DNA of 27,861 nt. Origin: Candidatus Adlerbacteria bacterium. GTDB taxonomy: Bacteria; Patescibacteriota; Minisyncoccia; Phycocordibacterales; SBAW01. The DNA lies in contig CAIMFR010000046.1 of NCBI GenBank assembly GCA_903840375.1, positions 1 to 27,861 on the forward strand, read 5' to 3'. The translations under genes and the position numbers were made by a program. The notes below the pieces were generated by a model. That model made no database searches. It was given only the letters and a program-made list of their open reading frames with translations, and was not told the origin of the DNA. Below are positions 22,116-27,861 of the stretch, in pieces; within the stretch, counting starts at the first letter, position 1, and every line of letters begins with the position of its first letter.

Positions 22116-22358
22116 TTAGATAAGCCCTGCTTTCTTGAGCGTTTTGTATGCGCCGTTCTTGGCTATCGTCTTGAGGCCCTGTGTTGAGACGGTGATAACG
22201 ACAGTTTTATTCAGCTCCGGCACGAAAACGCGCTTCTTTTGTAGGTTTACATGCTTACGAACCTTGCCGGTCGGGTTGAATTTCGTAGCGCGGATGCGGT
22301 TGCTGTAACCGCCGGCAACCTTCGAGCGCTTATTTGTTATTGGACATATCTTTGCCAT
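22116..22358 (-). CDS. rpmB: 50S ribosomal protein L28
   Basis: 80 aa. The start MAKICPITNKRSKVAGGYSN and the block RATKFNPTGKVRKHVNLQKK are typical L28, followed by the C-terminal part ending KTLKKAGLI. There are no zinc-binding cysteine pairs (only Cys5), so this is the zinc-free form. It is monocistronic, with a terminator at 22058, and divergent from the M50 protease gene 43 bases away. No Shine-Dalgarno (AATACTTTT before the ATG). Confidence 0.97.
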   Translation of the reverse strand: MAKICPITNKRSKVAGGYSNRIRATKFNPTGKVRKHVNLQKKRVFVPELNKTVVITVSTQGLKTIAKNGAYKTLKKAGLI

Positions 22359-22401
22359 AAAAGTATTTTGGACGAACTTATGGTATCATCATTCCACGAA
22401 T

Positions 22402-23040
22402 ATGCAAATCGACATCATCATTTCGCTCTGTATTCTCATTATATCTGTCATTATCCATGAGCTGGCGCATGGCTACGCGGCAAACGCGCTTGGCGACCCG
22501 ACGGCGCGCCTCGCAGGGCGGCTCACGCTTAACCCGCTCGTTCACATAGACCCTATCGGTTCTATTATTATGCCAGTACTGCTCGCACTTGCAGGTTCAT
22601 CGATCATTATCGGGTATGCCAAACCTGTTCCATATAATCCGTACAATTTGCGCGGGAAGTACGGCGAGGCGCTCGTGGCAGGTGCAGGGCCTGCCGCAAA
22701 CATCGCACTTGCTGTGCTATTCGGCTTGGCGATACGTTTTATAGGTACAGGACTGAGCGATCCGATGCTCAATGTTTTCTCCTCGATCGTGTTCATGAAC
22801 ATTTTGTTGGCTGTGTTCAATCTCATACCGATCCCGCCACTCGACGGATCAAAGGTTCTGTCCGGTATCTTACCGCACGGTGCGGCCCATTCGTACAATC
22901 TCTTCCGCGCCAACTTCGAGCGTCTCGGTATTTTCTCCGGGACTATTTTAATTCTCATCATCTTCTCGATACTTTCGCCGATGTTCTATGGGGTCATCTG
23001 GGCTCTGTTCCGGCTCGTAACGGGCATCGTCACCGCATAA
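22402..23040 (+). CDS. Site-2 protease family (M50) membrane metalloprotease
   Basis: 212 aa intramembrane zinc protease. The first helix contains HELAH (19-23) as metal-binding motif. KPVPYNPYNLRGKYGEALVAGAGPAANI and the second active-site motif FNLIPIPPLDGSKVL (Asp ligand) follow. Four to five transmembrane helices are predicted. There is no PDZ domain, so it belongs to the short group, not the RseP type; its substrate is unknown. TTGGAC (22368-22373), a 16-bp spacer and CATTCC lie upstream, with ATG 22402 six bases after. That is a weak promoter, but spaced like the other leaderless starts here. Confidence 0.93.
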   Translation: MQIDIIISLCILIISVIIHELAHGYAANALGDPTARLAGRLTLNPLVHIDPIGSIIMPVLLALAGSSIIIGYAKPVPYNPYNLRGKYGEALVAGAGPAANIALAVLFGLAIRFIGTGLSDPMLNVFSSIVFMNILLAVFNLIPIPPLDGSKVLSGILPHGAAHSYNLFRANFERLGIFSGTILILIIFSILSPMFYGVIWALFRLVTGIVTA

Positions 23041-23058
23041 AGTTTGCGTTTTTGCGGC

Positions 23059-23067
23059 TGCTATAGT
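23059..23067 (+). promoter_or_regulatory. Extended -10 upstream of rpsL
   Basis: TGC-TATAGT lies just after the M50 gene. It would give a leader of about 45 nt containing the hairpin at 23081-23094. An alternative -10, TACACT (23106-23111), lies six bases before ATG 23118 and would give a leaderless message. Confidence 0.5.
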
Positions 23068-23080
23068 ACAGTGGCAAACG

Positions 23081-23094
23081 ACTCCGTATGGAGT
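23081..23094 (+). terminator. Small hairpin with T tail before rpsL
   Basis: ACTCC-GTAT-GGAGT with tail TTTTCTT. It may terminate M50 transcription or act as leader attenuator of the rpsL operon. The stem has only five pairs. Confidence 0.4.
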
Positions 23095-23117
23095 TTTCTT
23101 TACTCTACACTATCCAC

Positions 23118-23549
23118 ATGGCACGAATCAGTCAGCTTGTCCGCAAAGGACGCACACAATTGAAGACCAAGTCTAAGTCGCCTGCGCTTATGCGCGGTTT
23201 TAACGTGCTCAAGAACCGTCCTGTTTTCTACCCATCGCCGTTCAAACGCGGTGTTTGTACGAAGGTGACGACAACCACACCTCGCAAACCTAACTCCGCA
23301 GTCCGTAAGATCGCCCGCGTTCGCCTCACCAACGGTCAGGAAATAACGGCATACATCCCGGGCGAGGGTCACAACTTGCAGGAGCACTCGGTCGTCGTGG
23401 TGCGCGCAGGTCGTGTGAAGGACATCAACGTCCGTTACCAGGTGGTGCGCGGTCGCCTCGATGCCGCAGGTGTCGCCAAGCGCAATGTTTCACGCAGCCG
23501 TTACGGCGTTAAACGTCAGAAGCCGGGCGCAGTAGCTAAGAAGAAATAA
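23118..23549 (+). CDS. rpsL: 30S ribosomal protein S12
   Basis: A decoding-centre protein, 143 aa from ATG 23118 (MARISQLVRKGR). The frame runs upstream to 23088, but family alignment fixes this start. Compared with E. coli S12, about 13 residues are added before KRGVCTKV (ALMRGFNVLKNRPVFYPSPF region). TTTTPRKPNSA has Arg56 at the place of the first Lys of PKKPNS, the residue whose change to Arg gives streptomycin resistance elsewhere. The loop usually reading KDLPGVRY is KDINVRY (101-107), one residue shorter and without the proline. The rest (GEGHNLQEHSVV, VVRGRLDAAGV) is regular. rpsG follows after 9 bases. Confidence 0.97.
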   Translation: MARISQLVRKGRTQLKTKSKSPALMRGFNVLKNRPVFYPSPFKRGVCTKVTTTTPRKPNSAVRKIARVRLTNGQEITAYIPGEGHNLQEHSVVVVRAGRVKDINVRYQVVRGRLDAAGVAKRNVSRSRYGVKRQKPGAVAKKK

Positions 23550-23558
23550 CATTTATTT

Positions 23559-24029
23559 ATGCGTAGACCTATCAAAAACCCACACGTTGTTTCACCGGAT
23601 ATTAAATACGGCTCGGCTCGTGTTGAAAAATTCATAAACTCCGTCATGTGGGACGGCAAGAAGAGCACTGCTCGCGCGGTCGTGTACGATGCCTTTGATG
23701 CAATAAAAGAAAAGACGAAAGTTGAGAGCCCTGTTGAGCTTTTCGAGACCGCTATCCGCAATGTCGGCCCGGCAATGGAGATCCGCTCACGCCGTGTCGG
23801 TGGTGCAAACTATCAAGTTCCGCGCGAAGTTCGCCCGGAGCGCAAGCAAGCGCTCGCATTCCGCTGGATTCTCACTGCAGCGCGAGCCCGCAAAGGTATG
23901 CCGATGGCAAATCGCCTCGCCGAGGAGCTCATCGCTGCTTCAAACAACGAAGGTCCGGCAATAAAGAAACGCGACGACACGCTCAGGATGGCAGAATCCA
24001 ACAAAGCCTTCGCTCACTTCGCCTGGTAA
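23559..24029 (+). CDS. rpsG: 30S ribosomal protein S7
   Basis: 156 aa, the usual length. It binds the 3' major domain of 16S rRNA and starts 30S head assembly. Typical blocks: KYGSARVEKFINSVMWDGKKSTA, VESPVELFETAIRNVGPAMEIRSRRVGGANYQVPREV and RMAESNKAFAHFAW at the end. Preceded by ACATTTATTT with no Shine-Dalgarno, probably coupled to rpsL. A terminator hairpin follows at 24050. Unlike the usual str operon, fusA does not follow directly. Confidence 0.97.
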   Translation: MRRPIKNPHVVSPDIKYGSARVEKFINSVMWDGKKSTARAVVYDAFDAIKEKTKVESPVELFETAIRNVGPAMEIRSRRVGGANYQVPREVRPERKQALAFRWILTAARARKGMPMANRLAEELIAASNNEGPAIKKRDDTLRMAESNKAFAHFAW

Positions 24030-24049
24030 TTTTCCTACATACGCTTTTA

Positions 24050-24070
24050 ACGGGCAACTTTTTGCCCGTT
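24050..24070 (+). terminator. Terminator after rpsG
   Basis: AACGGGCAA (24050-24058) and TTGCCCGTT (24062-24070) form a 9-bp stem with loop CTT, followed by ATTGATGTTTTCTT. The T tract is imperfect. Its 3' arm contains the TTGCCC -35 box of the next gene. Confidence 0.75.
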
Positions 24071-24089
24071 ATTGATGTTTTCTTATAGT
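24062..24089 (+). promoter_or_regulatory. Promoter of the YvcK-family gene
   Basis: TTGCCC (24062-24067), 16-bp spacer, TATAGT (24084-24089). The off-frame ATG at 24094 lies four bases after. Confidence 0.6.
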
Positions 24090-24109
24090 GAGCATGAGTA
24101 AAATAATAA

Positions 24110-25105
24110 ATAATAAATCGGCGTATCGTCACTATCAGTGGCGGCAACGGATCGGTGGTTCTTCGAGGTCTGCGCCGCTATCCGGTCGCGCTTGCTGCGG
24201 TTTGTTCCGCATCCGACAGTGGAGGCAGTACCGGGCTCATTCGTGATGAATTTGGCGACGCGCTACCATCGGGCGACATTCGCCGATGTTTGGCTGCTTT
24301 ATCTCAAAACGACGAGATGTGTGAGCTGCTCGAACACCGATTCGAGGGCGACGGTTCTACAACTCCGCGAATCACCAACCACAACCTCGGCAACTTGATC
24401 TTGCTCGCTGCCGAACAACGGTGGGGAGCTGTTGCCGGCATCGACGCCGTCGGTAAAATACTGCAGATCAACGGCAGAGTTTTGCCCGTCACGACCGACA
24501 TTGTTCATTTAATAGGCGAATTGTCCGACGGAACAATGCTCCGTGGCGAGGGTAGGATAGATACGAGAGACGTTGGTGATGAACGCACTTTGAAAAAGGT
24601 GTGGCTTGAACCGAAGGCGTTCATTTGTCGCGAGGCCGCGGAGGTGATCATAAATGCGGACATGATAGTCATCGGGCCGGGCGATCTGTACACGTCGCTC
24701 GTGCCCAACTTGCTAGTCGAGGGCATGGCGGACGCACTTGCGCAGTCGAAGGCGCGCATCGTGTATGTTGTTAATCTCATGACAAAATGGGCGGAGACGC
24801 GCGACTACACAGCCGCCGATTTTGCAGAGACACTGCTCAAGTACGGCATCGGGCATAATAAACTTGATACGGTGCTGGTCAATTATGCGAAAATCCCCGA
24901 TGCGATCCTCGATTTTTATAGCAAAACGGAAAAGGCGACGCCGATCGATGTTGGTGAGAAAACACTTGCCCGCCTGCGCAAGCTCGCACATACTGTGGTG
25001 TATGAAGATGTGTTGAGCACAGTTGGTTTGCAACACAACCTAATTCGCCACGACCCGGAAAAAGTGGGGCATTGCATCATGAAGATCCTTGGTGAAGGAA
25101 AATAA
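24110..25105 (+). CDS. YvcK/CofD-family protein (gluconeogenesis-factor type), start unresolved
   Basis: About 330 aa. YvcK proteins bind UDP-sugars and influence carbon metabolism and cell shape; CofD relatives transfer phospholactate. Here the Rossmann motif IVTISGGNGSVVLRGLRRYP, ASDSGGSTGLIRDEF, PSGDIRRCLAAL, HNLGNLILLAAEQRWG and MIVIGPGDLYTSLVPNLLVEG are clear and favour YvcK. The conserved frame has no ATG, GTG or TTG before the glycine motif: it opens after TAA 24107 with ATA ATA AAT CGG CGT. GTG 24155 would cut the motif. The ATG at 24094, well placed after the promoter, reads MSKIINNK but is one base out of frame. Removing one base near 24118 would give a standard start. Either a sequence error, a real lesion or a non-AUG start explains this. 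Confidence 0.85.
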   Translation: MINRRIVTISGGNGSVVLRGLRRYPVALAAVCSASDSGGSTGLIRDEFGDALPSGDIRRCLAALSQNDEMCELLEHRFEGDGSTTPRITNHNLGNLILLAAEQRWGAVAGIDAVGKILQINGRVLPVTTDIVHLIGELSDGTMLRGEGRIDTRDVGDERTLKKVWLEPKAFICREAAEVIINADMIVIGPGDLYTSLVPNLLVEGMADALAQSKARIVYVVNLMTKWAETRDYTAADFAETLLKYGIGHNKLDTVLVNYAKIPDAILDFYSKTEKATPIDVGEKTLARLRKLAHTVVYEDVLSTVGLQHNLIRHDPEKVGHCIMKILGEGK

Positions 25106-25121
25106 AGAATGTGCGGAATTA

Positions 25122-25149
25122 TTGCCGCAATATAGGTTTGCGGTATTAT
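25122..25149 (+). promoter_or_regulatory. Promoter of the HicB-like gene (leaderless start)
   Basis: TTGCCG (25122-25127), 16-bp spacer, TATTAT (25144-25149), six bases to ATG 25156. TGCGG/CCGCA just upstream (about 25112-25129) can form a small hairpin over the -35. Confidence 0.65.
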
Positions 25150-25155
25150 ACGAAT

Positions 25156-25451
25156 ATGTCAAAAGAGTTTGCTTACAAAATAGAATATGAGGTGGACAAA
25201 GACACCGGACATGTGCTGGCTTCCATTCCGGAGTTGAATCATCTCTCTTCATTTGGAGAAACATTTGCCGAAGCAGAAGCGAATATTCGCGAAGCCGCGC
25301 TCGGATATGCGGAAGCCACCTCTTTCTCAAGAAAGAAGACAAGGTGGTTACCGTACCGATGCACAGCTCAAAAGATATTCCAATTGGGACGTTATATAAC
25401 ATTGTCGTGCACCAAGCATGTATGACGGTCGAGGAATTTCAGGCGTTGTAA
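25156..25451 (+). pseudogene. HicB-like antitoxin-family protein, frameshifted
   Basis: The first frame reads FAYKIEYEVDKDTGHVLASIPELNH and FAEAEANIREAALGYAEA, the N-terminal HicB-type partial RNase H fold. After about residue 55 (near 25317) it runs into non-family sequence and stops at 25425. The -1 frame from there reads LFLKKEDKVVTVPMHSSKDI and TLYNIVVHQACMTVEEFQAL with stop TAA 25449, a sensible continuation. One missing base near ACCTCTTTC (25318-25326) explains this. No HicA toxin gene is adjacent, so it may be a solitary HicB-fold protein rather than half of a toxin-antitoxin pair. The promoter is intact, with a leaderless start. It could be a sequence error; otherwise the gene is broken. 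Confidence 0.72.
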
Positions 25452-25466
25452 TAAAAAGGAAGCGGG

Positions 25467-25494
25467 TTGTGCTTTTCATAGTTTCTGGTATTCT
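25467..25494 (+). promoter_or_regulatory. fusA promoter
   Basis: TTGTGC (25467-25472), 16-bp spacer, TGG-TATTCT (-10 at 25489-25494). Leader of about 40 nt to ATG 25541. Confidence 0.65.
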
Positions 25495-25540
25495 GCTTAT
25501 ACGCTATTTGGGCGTTTTCTTTTATCCAAAAAATTATTTT

Positions 25541-27679
25541 ATGAGAGATTATCCACTCGAAAGGGTTCGCAACTTCGGCATCATCGCGCATATCGACGCA
25601 GGCAAGACGACCACGTCTGAACGCGTTCTCTACTATACCGGCATGACGCACAAGATAGGCGAGGTGCACGAGGGCGAGACGGTCACTGACTGGATGGAGC
25701 AGGAGCGCGAACGCGGCATCACCATTACCGCCGCCGCTATCACTTGTTTCTGGAACAAGACCGACCAGCCGAAAGCGAAGGAAAATCTCTACCGTTTCAA
25801 CATCATCGACACGCCGGGGCATATCGACTTCACCGCGGAGGTGAAGCGCTCGATGCATGTGCTCGACGGCGCAGTGTGTGTGTTTGACGGTGTCGCAGGT
25901 GTTGAGCCGCAATCCGAGACCAACTGGCGCTATGCCGACGAGGCGAAGGTGCCGCGTATTTGTTTTATCAACAAGATGGACCGCATGGGTGCATCTTTTG
26001 AAAAATCTTTCCAGAGCATTCTCGACCGATTGTCCAAGAATGCCGTTCGTATGCAGCTGCCGATAGGTGCGGAGGAAAACTTCGAGGGTGTCATCGACCT
26101 GATGAAAATGAAGGCGTACCACTTCGAGGGCGAGATGGGTATGAACGTTGTCGAGATTGAAATTCCCGAAAATCACAAGTCCGATGCAAACATGTATCGC
26201 GCGGAGATGATAGAGAAAATAGTCGAGCATGATGATGCTCTGATGACCTCATATCTTGACGGAGTTGAGCCGACCACCGAGCAGCTCAAGGCTGTGCTCC
26301 GTAAAGCCATCATCGCGAACGACATCTTCCCTGTGTACACCGGTTCCGCACTCAAGAACAAGGGCGTTCAGATAATGCTCGACGCCGTTGTTGACTATCT
26401 CCCGAGCCCGCTCGATGTTCCGCCGGAACACGGCATTGATCCTCGAACAGGCGAGGACATAGTGCGCCATGCGTCCGACGAAGAGCCTTTCTGCGCACTT
26501 GCTTTCAAACTTCAGGCGGACCCGTTCGTCGGGCAGCTCACATTCTTCCGCGTCTACTCCGGCTCGATCAGCGCCGGTTCATATATTTACAATTCTACGA
26601 CCGGTGAGAAAGAACGCTTGGGTCGCATCGTGCGACTCCAGGCAGACCAGCGCGAAGAAGTCGCGACCGTGTACGCGGGAGAGATTGCCGCTGCCGTCGG
26701 CCTCAAAGGTGCGAAGACTTCGCACACGCTGTGTGATGAAAATAATCCTATCGTGCTCGAGCAGATCAAATTCCCTGAGCCGGTCATCTCGCTGCGTATT
26801 GAACCGAAGACAAAGGCCGACCAGGAGAAAATGGGTATCGCACTCAAGAAATTATCCGACGAAGATCCTACGTTCAAAGTTACGTCCGACTCCGAGACAA
26901 TGGAGACGCTTATCTCCGGCATGGGTGAGCTGCACCTCGAGATCCTTGTTGACCGTATGAAGCGTGAGTTCGGTGTTCAGGCGAATGTAGGCAAGCCACA
27001 GGTTGCTTACCGCGAAACTATCACCAAAGAGTCAGAGGCGGAAGGGAAGTATATCAAGCAGACAGGCGGTCGCGGCCAGTACGGCCATGTGCGTCTGCGT
27101 CTCAAGCCGCTCGAGCCGATCAATCCGGACAAAAAGATTTCCAAGAACACGACGCGCGAAGACCACTTTGAGTTCATCAACAACATCAAGGGCGGCGTCG
27201 TCCCGCAAGAGTTCATCCCGGCGGTGGAGAAGGGGGTTCGCGAGGCGATGGAGCGCGGCATTGTCGCCGGTTTCCGATTGGTAGATATTTCCTGCGAGCT
27301 ATACGATGGCTCATACCATGATGTCGACTCGTCCGAAATTGCATTCAAGATCGCTGCGTCGATGGGCTTCCAAGACGCTGCGCGCGCGGCAAAACCTGTT
27401 ATTCTCGAACCTATCATGAAGGTAGAGGTTGTCGTGCCTGAGAAGTTCATGGGTGACATCACCGGCTCACTTTCCGGCAAACGTGGCGCGATAGAAGGTA
27501 TGGAAGAGCGTGGGCTTGCGCGCGCTGTTAAGGCAAAGGTGCCGCTTTCAGAAATGTTCGGTTACACCACACAACTCCGCTCGATGACCGAAGGCCGTGC
27601 ATCATTCACCATGGAATTCGACCACTACGAAATAGTCCCGCCGAATGTTGCAGCCATCATTGTCGCTTCAAGGAAGTAG
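25541..27679 (+). CDS. fusA: Elongation factor G
   Basis: The GTPase that drives ribosomal translocation and recycling. 712 aa from ATG 25541 (MRDYPLERVRNFGIIAH). The open frame extends upstream to 25418, but that part crosses the promoter and does not resemble EF-G. G1 AHIDAGKTT (16-24), switch I RGITI, G3 DTPGHIDFT, G4 NKMD and G5 GSAL are present, as are domain IV GGRGQYGHVRLRL and the C-terminal region ending TMEFDHYEIVP. No Shine-Dalgarno. It has its own promoter and is separated from rpsL-rpsG by the YvcK and HicB-like genes. Confidence 0.98.
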   Translation: MRDYPLERVRNFGIIAHIDAGKTTTSERVLYYTGMTHKIGEVHEGETVTDWMEQERERGITITAAAITCFWNKTDQPKAKENLYRFNIIDTPGHIDFTAEVKRSMHVLDGAVCVFDGVAGVEPQSETNWRYADEAKVPRICFINKMDRMGASFEKSFQSILDRLSKNAVRMQLPIGAEENFEGVIDLMKMKAYHFEGEMGMNVVEIEIPENHKSDANMYRAEMIEKIVEHDDALMTSYLDGVEPTTEQLKAVLRKAIIANDIFPVYTGSALKNKGVQIMLDAVVDYLPSPLDVPPEHGIDPRTGEDIVRHASDEEPFCALAFKLQADPFVGQLTFFRVYSGSISAGSYIYNSTTGEKERLGRIVRLQADQREEVATVYAGEIAAAVGLKGAKTSHTLCDENNPIVLEQIKFPEPVISLRIEPKTKADQEKMGIALKKLSDEDPTFKVTSDSETMETLISGMGELHLEILVDRMKREFGVQANVGKPQVAYRETITKESEAEGKYIKQTGGRGQYGHVRLRLKPLEPINPDKKISKNTTREDHFEFINNIKGGVVPQEFIPAVEKGVREAMERGIVAGFRLVDISCELYDGSYHDVDSSEIAFKIAASMGFQDAARAAKPVILEPIMKVEVVVPEKFMGDITGSLSGKRGAIEGMEERGLARAVKAKVPLSEMFGYTTQLRSMTEGRASFTMEFDHYEIVPPNVAAIIVASRK

Positions 27680-27697
27680 TCTCGCAAAAATAGTATT

Positions 27698-27734
27698 GCA
27701 ATAAGCCGCATCAATTTCTGGTGCGGCTTATTGC
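27698..27734 (+). terminator. Hairpin after fusA
   Basis: GCAATAAGCCGCA (27698-27710) and TGCGGCTTATTGC (27722-27734) form a 13-bp stem 19 bases after the fusA stop. The T tract is missing on the plus strand, but the length and position suit a terminator or a 3'-end stabiliser. Confidence 0.65.
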
Positions 27735-27768
27735 ATGTTCATAAGTGAGAACTCTCATAAGAGAGAGA

Positions 27769-27777
27769 TGATATAAT
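27769..27777 (+). promoter_or_regulatory. Perfect extended -10 box for the right-edge gene
   Basis: TGA-TATAAT, followed at 27783-27788 by a second -10-like TATTAT that lies six bases before ATG 27795. No clear -35 box; AGAACTCTCATAAGAGAGAG upstream is internally repetitive. Confidence 0.6.
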
Positions 27778-27794
27778 CTCAGTATTATTTATTT

Positions 27795-27833
27795 ATGTGG
27801 TTAAAAACCCCACAATATTATTTTTTGCCATGA
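27795..27833 (+). other. Short upstream ORF (12 codons) overlapping the next start by ATGA
   Basis: The ORF encodes MWLKTPQYYFLP and stops at TGA 27831-27833. That stop overlaps the ATG (27830-27832) of the right-edge gene. Its ATG is six bases after TATTAT, the leaderless spacing used elsewhere here. It could be a leader peptide with translational coupling, or simply the shifted start of the next gene. Confidence 0.4.
27797..27813 (+). terminator. Attenuator-like hairpin within the short ORF
   Basis: GTGGTT pairs with AACC(C)CAC with one bulged base, followed by AATATTATTTTTT. It lies between the -10 box and the next ATG, so it would terminate or attenuate the leader. Confidence 0.4.
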
Positions 27834-27861
27834 ACACTCACCGTAAGTTTCTACGGTTTTC
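27830..27861 (+). CDS. Start of a gene cut by the right edge
   Basis: Only MNTHRKFLRF is visible, which is basic and could be the beginning of a signal or membrane-anchor sequence. Too short to identify. Confidence 0.35.
   Translation, partial: MNTHRKFLRF

Noticed and set aside
25111..25451. HicAB toxin-antitoxin module
   Set aside because: No HicA-like ORF (about 60-80 aa with the catalytic His) on either side; only the HicB-like part is present.
1..27861. Alternative genetic code, CRISPR arrays, tRNA or rRNA genes, insertion sequences
   Set aside because: TGA ends several clear genes; no spaced direct repeats, no cloverleaf-like or rRNA-like stretches and no transposase motifs were found by eye. 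A tRNA scan would be decisive.

Overview
The window looks like a chromosomal piece of a Patescibacteria (CPR) bacterium, most likely a Parcubacteria-type lineage. This rests on gene content and style, not on a database search. Housekeeping genes are compact. A solute-binding protein sits next to secG. RNase J carries a disordered RG-rich N-terminus. The superoxide dismutase is divergent, the S1 protein has four repeats, and several membrane-anchored or coiled-coil proteins resemble no well-known family. TGA is used as a stop (for example RNase J and the gene ending at 9498), so the UGA-recoded CPR groups are excluded. I saw no rRNA, tRNA, CRISPR array, insertion sequence or prophage.

Layout. 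1-3714 (+): recJ (cut by the left edge), an RNase HI-type gene and the membrane part of comEC. 3801-6021 (-): an orphan small gene, superoxide dismutase and a Xer-type tyrosine recombinase. 6090-9399 (+), divergent from the recombinase: DEAD-box helicase, tiny Cys4 protein, membrane-anchored protein, HIGH-type nucleotidyltransferase and an RRM protein. 9498-16183 (-): a small gene, RNase J, peptide-binding lipoprotein-like SBP, secG, another small gene, a HisRS-like protein and signal peptidase I. 16292-16885 (+): pth. 16938-18345 (-): a small gene and S1. 18600-19478 (+): the detached metallo-beta-lactamase part of ComEC. 19481-22358 (-): two hypothetical proteins and rpmB. 22402-27679 (+): M50 protease, rpsL, rpsG, a YvcK-family gene, a frameshifted HicB-like gene and fusA. 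A new gene with a short upstream ORF begins at the right edge.

Functional themes are RNA decay and translation (RNase J, DEAD helicase, RRM, S1, S7, S12, L28, EF-G, Pth), protein export (SecG, LepB, SBP), and DNA uptake or repair (RecJ, RNase H, ComEC in two separate genes, Xer).

Most notable observations: (1) an in-frame, roughly 110-150 bp foldback palindrome inserted in recJ just after the DHH motif, resembling in logic the protein-coding palindromic elements of Rickettsia; (2) comEC broken exactly at an in-frame T TTT TTT heptamer; (3) many genes whose ATG lies 6-8 nt after a good -10 box (leaderless mRNAs), while small orphan minus-strand genes have Shine-Dalgarno sites and their own terminators; (4) two divergent promoters sharing one -35 box; (5) perfect palindromes of 36 and 26 bp near and inside the ComEC-like MBL gene, plus a 26-bp near-palindrome present twice; (6) a HisRS paralogue with all catalytic motifs lost; (7) an S12 with altered decoding-centre residues.
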